From the NCBI GenBank assembly GCA_016787755.1, contig JAEUUA010000005.1, positions 1-64,000 on the forward strand: DNA of 64,000 bases, in the 5' to 3' direction. Both the position numbers and the translations under genes were made by a program. Under the pieces are notes generated by a model, which was not told the origin of the DNA, searched no databases, and was given only the letters and a program-made list of their open reading frames with translations. Source of the stretch: Cyclobacteriaceae bacterium. GTDB lineage: Bacteria > Bacteroidota > Bacteroidia > Cytophagales > Cyclobacteriaceae. The number at the start of each line of letters is the position of its first letter. Positions within the stretch are counted from its first letter, which is position 1. Shown piece by piece: positions 1-7,886 of the stretch.

Positions 1-191
1 CGTTATAGTCGCGCGGTGGCAGTGTTAACCAAAATTTTATTGATTTGAAGTCTGCCGTTATTGTCTGCGGAGGCGAGTCTGTATCGTTAACGTTGTCACC
101 CGTTGCGTAGGACTTTTTTGTCCGACCGCATGGTGCACAACACCTCAATATATACAATTGATGATATTTCTCTTATCACTAACTGTTGTTG
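1..191. other. Left-edge intergenic stretch
   Basis: I see no convincing gene, RNA or repeat in these bases. They lie downstream of the minus-strand hypothetical gene that ends at 192, and could hold its 3' untranslated region or the end of a gene outside the window. Confidence 0.4.
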
Positions 192-702
192 CTAATTTAC
201 TTCCTTCCGTTTAGCTATCAATTCATACTCCAACAAATACTTGTCGATGGCTTTATCGTTTAAACTATTGACAATTATCAAAACTGATTGCCACTTTGTA
301 GTGATGTAATAATACTCCTGAAATCCTAAAGAGTCGGGTATGATTTGGTATTTTCTTTTGAAGTATGTTTTATCTTTGTATTTCTTTTCCCCAGAGTCGT
401 AAATAATTTTTCGTTTGCCAGATTCTGGTGGAAATATTTTGTGGAGAGGGGCTGTTGGCACTGAAAAGTATGTAATCTTGCTTTGCGTGTTACTGATGTC
501 TACTCGAGATCCGGAACGAACAAAAAAATTTAAAGCTTAAATCCAACGAATCATAGAAACAGTAGGTCTCTGCATTTTCATATTGTGTGTTTAAAATCCA
601 GTTCAACCGAACATTTGTCGTGTCGTTTAGTTTTTCTACGTCAATATCACGAACGCTAATAAATGTTTTTGGAAATTTGAATTGAGGGTCAAACTCTGAC
701 AT
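192..702 (-). pseudogene. Hypothetical protein, reading frame broken at a 7-base homopolymer
   Basis: Two minus-strand open frames, 490-702 (70 residues) and 192-461 (89 residues), look like halves of one gene. The upstream half reads well to SLDLSFKFF, at a run of seven T (A on the plus strand, 522-528), and then gives a short tail before a stop at 490. Removing one base from that run joins the frames without a stop: the protein continues FFVRSGSRVDISNTQ and runs into the second half, giving about 169 residues. A strong purine-rich Shine-Dalgarno-like stretch (GGGGAGGAGG) lies just before the ATG at 702. The product is polar with many aromatic residues, and I recognise no domain. It may be a sequencing error, a real pseudogene, or slippage during expression; the sequence alone cannot decide. 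Confidence 0.6.
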
Positions 703-812
703 TAATCCTCCTCCCCTGAATTTTTTAAAATGATCGTCAACCTTTTCATTTTTCTCAGTACACCCAAAAGTCCAAGGATTAGTAAAATTAGGATCGGGTA
801 TAGTTTGTTCAT
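702..812 (-). CDS. Small single-pass membrane peptide (36 aa)
   Basis: An ATG at 812 opens a 36-codon frame that ends in TAA at 702-704. That stop overlaps the ATG of the next gene as TAATG. The peptide starts MNKLYPILILLILGLLGVL, a clear hydrophobic helix, followed by a basic stretch (RKMKRL), so it would insert with the basic end in the cytoplasm. The overlap suggests translational coupling to the hypothetical gene downstream. It could instead be the displaced N-terminal anchor of that gene. I recognise no family. Confidence 0.4.
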   Translation of the reverse strand: MNKLYPILILLILGLLGVLRKMKRLTIILKNSGEED

Positions 813-924
813 TATCTAAAACTTTGTCGCAGGTGTCTTAGCAAGTTAGCCACAGCACACCAATTTAAGCAATTGAATAAATTTTCTTATCGATTAACAT
901 TGAGCAAAATCAAAAATGCGCTCA

Positions 925-956
925 TTTGGACAGCGCACCCCACCCGGTTAACTTTG
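925..956 (+). promoter_or_regulatory. Bacteroidota-type promoter of the tgt operon
   Basis: TTTG at 925-928 and TAACTTTG at 949-956 are separated by 20 bases. This matches the known Bacteroidota primary sigma consensus (TTTG, 19-21 bases, TAnnTTTG). The tgt ATG begins only seven bases after the -7 box, so the transcript would be leaderless or nearly so. Confidence 0.65.
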
Positions 957-963
957 CGGCCGC

Positions 964-2094
964 ATGAAATTTAGCATTAGCGCTACCGATCCAAACTCAA
1001 AAGCCCGAGCCGGAAAAATAATTACCTCGCATGGCGAAATACCCACTCCTATCTTCATGCCCGTGGGCACAGCAGGATCGGTAAAGGCGGTGCATCAACG
1101 GGAATTGCAGGATGACATTGACGCAAAAATTATTCTGGGTAATACGTATCACTTGTATTTACGACCGGGTTTGCCCTTAATCGAAAAAGCAGGTGGGCTA
1201 CATAAATTTATTGGCTGGGAAAGACCCCTGCTCACCGATAGTGGTGGCTATCAGGTGTATTCGCTGGGTGCAAACCGGAAGATCAACGAAGAAGGAGTAA
1301 TCTTTAAGTCGCACATCGATGGCTCCAAACATACCTTCACACCTGAGGGAGTAATGGATATTCAGCGCACCATTGGTGCCGATATTATCATGGCCTTTGA
1401 TGAGTGTACGCCCTATCCCTGCGAATATGGGTATGCTAAAAAATCGATGGAGCTTACGCACCGCTGGCTAACACGTTGTGTGAATCGCGTAAACGTAACG
1501 GCTCCAAAATACGACTATGATCAAACACTCTTCCCCATCGTGCAGGGAAGTGTTTACAAAGATTTACGAATTCAGTCAGCTGAATACATCGCCAGCCAGC
1601 AACAAGCAGGCAATGCAATTGGCGGACTATCGGTGGGTGAGCCGCACGAGATGATGTATGAAATGACGGATCTGGTTTGTTCCATCCTCCCTCAAGACAA
1701 GCCGCGTTACCTGATGGGGGTGGGCACTCCCGAAAACATTTTGGAATGTATTGCGCTAGGTATCGATATGTTTGATTGCGTGATGCCTACGCGCAACGCC
1801 CGTAACGGAATGCTCTTTACGACACAAGGCATTATCAATATTCGTAACGAGAAATGGAAGGACGATCTTTCACCACTCGATGAAGAAGTAGGCGGACATG
1901 TGAGTACATGTTATTCCAAAGCCTATCTTAGGCACCTAATTATCTCTAAAGAAATTTTAGGCGCGCAAATTGCTTCCATCCACAACCTTACCTTTTACCT
2001 TTGGCTGGTGCGCGAAGCGAGGGAGAAAATTGAAGCGGGTACATTCGCAGCCTGGAAGAAAGGTATGGTAAAAACGGTTTCACAACGATTATAA
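964..2094 (+). CDS. tgt: Queuine tRNA-ribosyltransferase
   Basis: Exchanges guanine-34 in the anticodon of GUN tRNAs (Asp, Asn, His, Tyr) for a queuosine precursor base, in the cytoplasm. At 376 residues it is a normal bacterial Tgt. Visible motifs are TDSGGYQVYSL (Asp92), AFDECTPYP near residue 146, GGLSVGEP, and DMFDCVMPTRNARNG around 268-282, where the catalytic aspartate sits. The classical zinc site (CxCxxC plus a distant His) is largely absent: only the Cys of STCYSKAYLRHL and the His of SIHN remain. From memory this is normal for the Bacteroidota branch. The start has a good promoter directly in front. The LptF/LptG-type permease follows after nine bases, so the two are probably co-transcribed. 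Confidence 0.95.
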   Translation: MKFSISATDPNSKARAGKIITSHGEIPTPIFMPVGTAGSVKAVHQRELQDDIDAKIILGNTYHLYLRPGLPLIEKAGGLHKFIGWERPLLTDSGGYQVYSLGANRKINEEGVIFKSHIDGSKHTFTPEGVMDIQRTIGADIIMAFDECTPYPCEYGYAKKSMELTHRWLTRCVNRVNVTAPKYDYDQTLFPIVQGSVYKDLRIQSAEYIASQQQAGNAIGGLSVGEPHEMMYEMTDLVCSILPQDKPRYLMGVGTPENILECIALGIDMFDCVMPTRNARNGMLFTTQGIINIRNEKWKDDLSPLDEEVGGHVSTCYSKAYLRHLIISKEILGAQIASIHNLTFYLWLVREAREKIEAGTFAAWKKGMVKTVSQRL

Positions 2095-2103
2095 AATTCC
2101 TGA

Positions 2104-3198
2104 ATGACCATTCTTGATCGATACATTATTAAGAAAATTCTCTCTACATTTTTTTATGTAGTCTTAATCTTAGTGGCGATCATCACGGTGATAGACCTTA
2201 CCGAAAAGATTGACAAGTTTGCCATCAATCATTTAGGGGTTAGGCAAGTACTCGGTTATTATGCGGATTTTATTCCCTGGATAGCCGGACTTATTTCACC
2301 CATCACAGTTTTTATTGCGGTTGTGTATGTCACCTCCCGCATGGCGGCTCATACCGAAATTATTGCGATCCTCAGCAGTGGTGTCAGTTTCAGGAGATTG
2401 TTGGTTCCCTATTTTATTGCGTCATCTATCATCGCTGCATTAAGTTTCTTTCTAAATGGATGGGTTATTCCCAAATCAAATCAGGAGCGGCTTATTTTTG
2501 AAATGCAATATTTCAGTAAAAACAATTTGTATAGCCGATCAAACATTCACATGCAGATAGAACCCAATGTGTATCTGTTTATACAAAACTTTAATACTTC
2601 ATCAAATACAGGCTATCAATTTTCGTTGGAACGATTTGACGAGAATCGGCTGGTGGATAAACTTTCTGCCGAAAACATTCAATGGGATACCACTAAACTT
2701 AAGTGGACGCTACGGTACTGGAAACGAAAGCAGGTAGATAGTATTTTTAGGGTTAGGCAAACCCCGCAAAAGTTTGGAACCAATGGGGCCGAACTTGATA
2801 CTGCGCTGTCCATTACGCCCAAAGATTTTGAAACGAACGAACGGGGGTATGATGGCATGACCATCAATGAATTAAATGAGCACATCAAAAAAATGCGCTT
2901 TCGCGGATCAACCGGGGTGGAGATCTATGAAGTAGAGAAACAAATTCGATTTGCTACACCTTTCACAATTTTTGTATTAGTGTTTATGGGCGCCATCGTT
3001 TCATCCCGGAAGAGTCGCGGGGGAACAGGCTTTCAAATTGCGTTGGGATTTTTTCTTTCCTTTATTTTCATTCTCTTTTTTACCATGACCCGCACGTATG
3101 CTGAGACGGGATCTTTGGCTCCGATTGTTGCAGCCTGGCTGCCGAATGGAGTGTTTACCGTTATTTCGCTCGCCATGTATAAATATGTGCCCCGGTGA
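2104..3198 (+). CDS. LptF/LptG-family lipopolysaccharide export permease
   Basis: Inner-membrane subunit of the LptB2FG ABC transporter that extracts lipopolysaccharide from the inner membrane and passes it to the Lpt bridge. The 364-residue protein has the family layout: transmembrane helices at the N-terminus (ILDRYIIKKILSTFFYVV and the next two), a periplasmic beta-jellyroll from about residue 130 to 260, then three C-terminal helices starting near ATPFTIFVLVFMGAIV. The N-terminal RYIIKKIL pattern and the size fit LptF or LptG; I cannot tell which, so no symbol is given. It lies nine bases after tgt, and its TGA overlaps the GTG of the next gene. Confidence 0.88.
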   Translation: MTILDRYIIKKILSTFFYVVLILVAIITVIDLTEKIDKFAINHLGVRQVLGYYADFIPWIAGLISPITVFIAVVYVTSRMAAHTEIIAILSSGVSFRRLLVPYFIASSIIAALSFFLNGWVIPKSNQERLIFEMQYFSKNNLYSRSNIHMQIEPNVYLFIQNFNTSSNTGYQFSLERFDENRLVDKLSAENIQWDTTKLKWTLRYWKRKQVDSIFRVRQTPQKFGTNGAELDTALSITPKDFETNERGYDGMTINELNEHIKKMRFRGSTGVEIYEVEKQIRFATPFTIFVLVFMGAIVSSRKSRGGTGFQIALGFFLSFIFILFFTMTRTYAETGSLAPIVAAWLPNGVFTVISLAMYKYVPR

Positions 3199-4091
3199 TT
3201 CCCGTTACCCGCGATTATCTTAAACTCCATTTCATCGTCTTATTATTCGGCTTCACGGCCGTATTAGGCAAACTTATTTCACTTCCTTCAGTAGAAATGG
3301 TTTTCTACAGGACTCTGTTGGCGGCAATGGGTATGGGTCTTCTGATGCTTTTATTTAAAACAAGTTTTAAGGTTTCAAAAAGTGATCTGATAATAATTCT
3401 ACTCACCAGCATCATCGTTGCTGTTCATTGGATTACTTTTTTTGTCTCCGGAAAAATCTCTAATCCCTCCACCAGCTTGGTGGGTTTTGCCACGTGTTCG
3501 TTTTGGGCGGCCATCTTCGAACCGCTTGCGAAAGGAAAAAGAATACAATTGCTTGAAATTGGATTAGGCATCGTTGTGCTGGCAGGACTCTGCATCATCC
3601 TTGCTTTTGATTTCAGATATCCACTCGGATTATTGCTGGGTGTTATCTCAGGACTAACCGCGGCATGGTTTACCGTCATCAATTCTAAACTGGTAAGCAG
3701 GGTAAGCTCATATACCATGACCTTCTATGAAATGTTGGGTGCTTGTTCATTCATTGTACTATTCATGCCTATCTACAAAGCTACCTGGGCTGCTGACGGT
3801 GAGTTAAACTTACTACCCACCTCAATAGATTGGATTTACATTGTTATCATGGCGGGGGCTTGTTCGGTGTATGCGTATTCGGCAGCCATTGAACTCACAA
3901 AAAAACTCTCCGTGTTTTTTATTCAGCTGGCTTTAAACTTAGAACCTGTTTATGGAATTCTGCTTGCTCTTTTAATTTTTGGAGAAAGTGAAGTAATGAG
4001 TTTGAAATTTTACATAGGCACTCTTATTATTTTGAGCGCGGTGGTGTTTTATCCGATTATGAAAAGAAAATCAAAAGCTAAACTTGTTTAA
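3195..4091 (+). CDS. EamA/DMT-family transporter
   Basis: A 298-residue integral membrane protein with about ten hydrophobic helices, made of two EamA repeats of the drug/metabolite transporter superfamily. The first half ends near residue 140. The second contains the typical LEPVYGILLALLIFGE segment (about 255-270), the signature of the second EamA unit. The substrate cannot be read from sequence; the family exports amino acids, nucleosides or other small metabolites. Translation starts at GTG 3195, within a 4-base GTGA overlap with the upstream permease stop, which indicates translational coupling. Confidence 0.85.
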   Translation: MIPVTRDYLKLHFIVLLFGFTAVLGKLISLPSVEMVFYRTLLAAMGMGLLMLLFKTSFKVSKSDLIIILLTSIIVAVHWITFFVSGKISNPSTSLVGFATCSFWAAIFEPLAKGKRIQLLEIGLGIVVLAGLCIILAFDFRYPLGLLLGVISGLTAAWFTVINSKLVSRVSSYTMTFYEMLGACSFIVLFMPIYKATWAADGELNLLPTSIDWIYIVIMAGACSVYAYSAAIELTKKLSVFFIQLALNLEPVYGILLALLIFGESEVMSLKFYIGTLIILSAVVFYPIMKRKSKAKLV

Positions 4092-4189
4092 CTCTAAAGT
4101 TTTAGTCACGGATTCAAAAATCATTCTGCGTTTTATTAAAACCTGTGAATCTGGAGCAGGTCTGTTCACTTAAACTAAAGTTCATTTTC

Positions 4190-4996
4190 TTAGAGCTCAC
4201 CGGCCCAATATTCCATCCCACTAAATTTATATTTTAACCCCCGGCTCGAATCAAAAATTCCAAAAACAGAGGCGCCCGAGCCACTCATGCTTGCATACAA
4301 TGCTCCTTGATTATACAACTCATTTTTAATGATTTCTATTTGGGGATGCTTTTTAAAAACTGATTTCTCAAAATCGTTTTTCAATTTTTCTTTCCATGTG
4401 GCTATTGGCAACTCCATAAGTTGTTTAATGGATTGAGTAGGTTGTTTTGGAATAACTCCTGCATATGCTTCTGCGGTTGAGATATGAATGTCGGGTTTAA
4501 CCAACACCAGGTATTTTCCCTTTAGGCTTACGGATGTCTCCGATAAAACTTCTCCTCGTTCACTACCGACCATCGGTTTATCACCAACAAAAAAAGAACA
4601 ATCACTTCCTAACAGGGAAGCATAAGCAGTAAGCGCCCCATCCGTTAGCTTTAATTCAAAAATATAATCAAGTGCCCGTAATGTAAAAGCAGCATCAGAG
4701 GAACCTCCACCTAATCCCGCACCCGTAGGAATCACTTTATGCAAATGAAGGTTGATGGGTTGCAAATCAAAATCTTTTTTAAGAAGTTGATACGCTTTTA
4801 TACACAAATTATCCTCTTCTCTTCCGGGGATGCCTATTCCTGATTGGGTGAATTGAAATCGTTCGGATTTAATTACTTCCAGGACATCGCACCATGGCAC
4901 CGGATAGAAACACGTTTCTATCCGGTGGTAGCCATCCTCACGTTTGGAAATAATCTGAAGACCAAGATTGATTTTACAATGTGGGAAAAAGACCAT
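4190..4996 (-). CDS. ispE: 4-diphosphocytidyl-2-C-methyl-D-erythritol kinase
   Basis: ATP-dependent GHMP kinase of the non-mevalonate isoprenoid pathway; phosphorylates the 2-hydroxyl of CDP-methylerythritol. The 268-residue protein begins with the family signature KINLGLQIISKREDGYH (Lys8). The ATP-binding loop is P90-TGAGLGGGSSDAA (90-103), the likely catalytic aspartate is Asp132 in LLGSDCSFF, and the third GHMP motif is SGSGASVFGIF near the C-terminus. Length is slightly under the E. coli enzyme (283). It lies 12 bases downstream of fabI on the same strand, so the two probably share a transcript. The gene to its right in plus-strand terms, EamA, converges on it. Confidence 0.95.
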   Translation of the reverse strand: MVFFPHCKINLGLQIISKREDGYHRIETCFYPVPWCDVLEVIKSERFQFTQSGIGIPGREEDNLCIKAYQLLKKDFDLQPINLHLHKVIPTGAGLGGGSSDAAFTLRALDYIFELKLTDGALTAYASLLGSDCSFFVGDKPMVGSERGEVLSETSVSLKGKYLVLVKPDIHISTAEAYAGVIPKQPTQSIKQLMELPIATWKEKLKNDFEKSVFKKHPQIEIIKNELYNQGALYASMSGSGASVFGIFDSSRGLKYKFSGMEYWAGEL

Positions 4997-5008
4997 GCAC
5001 CACCGTAG

Positions 5009-5821
5009 CTATTTTACTCCGGCATTCAATTGTTCCTGACTTACACCGGTAGTAGAGTATCCCCCATCGTGATATAAGTTTTGCATAGTAACCATGCGGG
5101 TAAGGTCGCTAAACAAGGATACGCAATAGTTTGCACAGTCTTCAGAACTTGCGTTCCCCAAGGGTGACTGCAATTCCGCAAAATCATAAAACTCACTAAA
5201 ACCTTTAATGCTGCTGCCGGCTTTGGTTTTAGTAGGCGATTGCGAAACGGTATTGATTCTTACTTTTTTCAATTTACCATAATGATATCCAAAACTGCGT
5301 GCAATGCTTTCCAGCATCGCTTTGATGTCAGACATGTCTGTATAAAAAGGATAAGCCCGTTGCGCACCCATATAAGTTAACGCCACTACAGACCCCCATT
5401 CGTTAATGGCATCCAACTTATAGGCGACTGCCAGCATTTTATGAAAAGACAATGCGGAAATGTCTGCGCCTTTCTGATAGTAATCGTAGTTAAGTGCGGT
5501 ATACGGAATATCCTTACGCATATTCACACTCATACCAATAGAATGCAAAACAAAATCAAGCTTACCGCCCAGGTGTTCCATCGAATCGGTATAGAGTTTT
5601 TCAATTTCCGAAACACTGGTGGCATCAGCCGGAATAATTTTGGATCCGGTCTGTTCTGCCAATTTATTTATCTCACCCATGCGCATGGCGATTGGGGCAT
5701 TCGTCAACACAAATTTTGCGCCCTCGTCATGAGCACGCAAAGCAACTTTCCAGGCGATCGAGTTTTCATCCAATGCTCCGGTAATAATTCCTAATTTTCC
5801 TTTCAATAGGTTATAGGCCAT
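5009..5821 (-). CDS. fabI: Enoyl-[acyl-carrier-protein] reductase (NADH)
   Basis: Reduces the trans-2 double bond of enoyl-ACP in the last step of the fatty-acid elongation cycle. The 270-residue SDR-type protein starts MAYNLLKGKLGIITGALDEN; an in-frame ATG 16 codons upstream (5869) would add an atypical extension, so I prefer 5821. The FabI cofactor site GALDENSIAWKVA (the GxxxxxSIA type rather than GxxxGxG) is near residue 15-27. The active site has a Tyr in TYMGAQRA and the Tyr-x6-Lys pair in FYTDMSDIKAM. It runs divergently from murI, the two starts being 70 bases apart, and reads into ispE. Confidence 0.93.
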   Translation of the reverse strand: MAYNLLKGKLGIITGALDENSIAWKVALRAHDEGAKFVLTNAPIAMRMGEINKLAEQTGSKIIPADATSVSEIEKLYTDSMEHLGGKLDFVLHSIGMSVNMRKDIPYTALNYDYYQKGADISALSFHKMLAVAYKLDAINEWGSVVALTYMGAQRAYPFYTDMSDIKAMLESIARSFGYHYGKLKKVRINTVSQSPTKTKAGSSIKGFSEFYDFAELQSPLGNASSEDCANYCVSLFSDLTRMVTMQNLYHDGGYSTTGVSQEQLNAGVK

Positions 5822-5876
5822 GGTAGTATCTTTTAAAGTTTGAGTTACAATATTACAAATTCCCATCAATTGCAGC

Positions 5877-5884
5877 TATTTTTG
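5877..5884 (+). promoter_or_regulatory. Probable -7 box of murI
   Basis: TATTTTTG matches TAnnTTTG and ends six bases before the murI ATG at 5891, again implying a very short leader. No good TTTG stands at the expected -33 position, so the promoter is only half supported. Confidence 0.4.
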
Positions 5885-5890
5885 AAATTG

Positions 5891-6703
5891 ATGAAAAAAG
5901 AAGTGACCGCACCGGTTGGAATATTTGACAGTGGTATTGGCGGCCTTACAGTGGCCCATGCAATCCGCCAGGCACTCCCGCACGAAAACATAATTTATTT
6001 TGGTGACACCGCTCACTTACCGTACGGAGATAAATCAGAAGCTGCCATTCAAGCATATTCTATAAAAATTGCTGATGTGCTTTTAAAAAAAGGATGCAAA
6101 GTTATTGTGATAGCGTGTAATTCAGCCAGTTCTGCAGCGTATGAATTATTGAAAGAGTATGTGCGCAAGGACGCACACATTATAAACGTAATCGATCCCA
6201 TGGTTGAACTCGTTACGCGTAATTATGAAAATAAAAATGTTGGGTTAATAGGTACCAAGCGTACGATTCAATCTGACATCTATTCAAAAAAAATAGCTGA
6301 GGCCAAGAAAAATATTTCATTACAGTCATTAGCTACACCGCTGTTAGCTCCTATGATTGAAGAAGGTTTTTTTAACAATCAGATTAGTCACGAAATAATT
6401 ACACAATACCTTGATGATTCTTCCCTGAAAGAAATGGATGCATTAGTGCTAGCATGCACGCACTATCCGCTTATCAAGAGAGAGATTGCTGCTTTTTTGG
6501 GTGGTCGTGTACATATCTTGGATTCTGCCATCGTGGTGGCCGAGGCCTTATCCAATTACCTTACCAAGAATGAATTATTAAATCCAGCCGGAGATCCTGA
6601 GCATCATTTTTTTGTTTCCGACTACACGGAGGCTTTTGAGGCCTCCACCAGGTTATTTTTTCATCAAAAAGTGACGCTGGAAAGGCATCCTCTTTGGAAT
6701 TGA
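5891..6703 (+). CDS. murI: Glutamate racemase
   Basis: Interconverts L- and D-glutamate to supply D-Glu for peptidoglycan. The 270-residue protein has the two-cysteine active site: Asp in VGIFDSGIGGLT, first Cys in VIACNSASSAA, second Cys in LVLACTHYPL, and the FGDTAHLPYG motif. The start is placed at ATG 5891 (MKKEVTAPVGIFDSGIGG). An in-frame start 17 codons upstream would overlap the promoter region shared with fabI. It is transcribed alone; a weak hairpin follows the stop before nuoH. Confidence 0.94.
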   Translation: MKKEVTAPVGIFDSGIGGLTVAHAIRQALPHENIIYFGDTAHLPYGDKSEAAIQAYSIKIADVLLKKGCKVIVIACNSASSAAYELLKEYVRKDAHIINVIDPMVELVTRNYENKNVGLIGTKRTIQSDIYSKKIAEAKKNISLQSLATPLLAPMIEEGFFNNQISHEIITQYLDDSSLKEMDALVLACTHYPLIKREIAAFLGGRVHILDSAIVVAEALSNYLTKNELLNPAGDPEHHFFVSDYTEAFEASTRLFFHQKVTLERHPLWN

Positions 6704-6712
6704 AGTCAAAAA

Positions 6713-6736
6713 AAAAACCGTGTGTGTAGGGTTTTT
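6713..6736 (+). terminator. Possible weak terminator after murI
   Basis: AAAAACC (6713-6719) pairs with GGTTTTT (6730-6736) around a 10-base loop, ten bases after the murI stop. The stem is A/T-rich and the T-run is part of it, so it would work poorly by itself. It may act in both directions. Confidence 0.3.
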
Positions 6737-6800
6737 GTCAAATAGGTAAGTTTTAATCGAGTTAAAAACATGAAATTTAGGCCTTAACTAGAAGAAGACT

Positions 6801-7886
6801 GTGCTCTCTACTATATACTTTATGTTGCCCTTTTTAGTGCTTTATACCATCTTAGTGGTGTATGCCGAGCGCAAAATATCCGCATTTATGCAGGATAGGC
6901 TAGGACCTATGGAAGTAGGATATTATGGTCTTTTGCAAACAGTGGCCGATCTTCTTAAGCTTATTCAAAAGGAAGATATAGTGCCTGCCACCGCTAGTAA
7001 ATCCCTTTTTAAAATTGCCCCATTACTAATCTTTGTTCCCATTTTTCTTGGGTTTAGTTTTTTACCATTATCCCCGGCATGGGGCAGTTCACCGTTTTCC
7101 TCAGCACTATTCTTTCTGGTAGCCATTATTTCATTGGATGTAATTGGTATAATAGTAGCAGGCTGGGCATCCAATAATAAGTATAGTATGTTAGGCACCC
7201 TTCGCTCAGCTGCTCAAATTATTTCATACGAAGTACCTTTGGGTTTATCGGCATTATGTGTATGCATACTTACTCAAACGCTCGATCTGCAAGAAATTTC
7301 TTTTCAGCAAGGGATCTTAGTTAAGGATCAAACTAATTTCCTCTTTGGAATAAAATCATTAGATGTGGATGTTACATTAACCGGAGGTTTTCTGACATGG
7401 AATGTTTTTAGAATGCCGATCCTGCTTTTTGCCTGGTGCATTTTCTTCATCGCATCGCTGGCCGAAAGTAATCGGGCTCCCTTTGATTTGCCTGAAGCAG
7501 AGAGTGAATTGGTGGCGGGGTTTCAAACGGAGTATTCAGGCTTTCGCTGGGCTGTGATAATGCTGGCTGAATATGCCATGATGTTGCTGGTTAGTTTCGC
7601 AGGGGTTATTTTATTCTGGGGAAGTTGGAACACACCCTTACCAAATATCGGATCCTTAAAATTAGCAGACTGGACTACGGGATCAACCGGTTCAATAAGT
7701 TTACACCTTTGGGGAATTTTTTGGTTAGTTTCGAAAACATTATTTACTGTAGCTTTACAGATTTGGGTTCGATGGACCTATCCGCGAATGCGCATAGACC
7801 AGCTTACCTCATTGAGCTGGAAGCTATTAACGCCCGTTGCTTTAGTGTTATTAATTATCTGTTCACTTTGGAAATTAGTTTTGTGA
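6801..7886 (+). CDS. nuoH: NADH-quinone oxidoreductase subunit H
   Basis: Membrane subunit of respiratory complex I that forms part of the quinone chamber next to the peripheral arm and links quinone reduction to proton pumping. The 361-residue protein has about eight helices. Conserved cytoplasmic-loop segments are visible: VYAERKISAFMQDRLGP, LADLLKLIQKED-like sequence near residue 50, and the acidic loop ESNRAPFDLPEAESELVAGF. Translation starts at GTG 6801. The stop TGA overlaps the GTG of the following histidine kinase. nuoA to nuoG are not next to it: murI lies upstream. Confidence 0.93.
   Translation: MLSTIYFMLPFLVLYTILVVYAERKISAFMQDRLGPMEVGYYGLLQTVADLLKLIQKEDIVPATASKSLFKIAPLLIFVPIFLGFSFLPLSPAWGSSPFSSALFFLVAIISLDVIGIIVAGWASNNKYSMLGTLRSAAQIISYEVPLGLSALCVCILTQTLDLQEISFQQGILVKDQTNFLFGIKSLDVDVTLTGGFLTWNVFRMPILLFAWCIFFIASLAESNRAPFDLPEAESELVAGFQTEYSGFRWAVIMLAEYAMMLLVSFAGVILFWGSWNTPLPNIGSLKLADWTTGSTGSISLHLWGIFWLVSKTLFTVALQIWVRWTYPRMRIDQLTSLSWKLLTPVALVLLIICSLWKLVL

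Noticed and set aside
7625..7882. N-terminal extension of the histidine kinase frame inside nuoH
   Set aside because: The signal peptide begins at GTG 7883, and the upstream part lies wholly inside conserved nuoH sequence.
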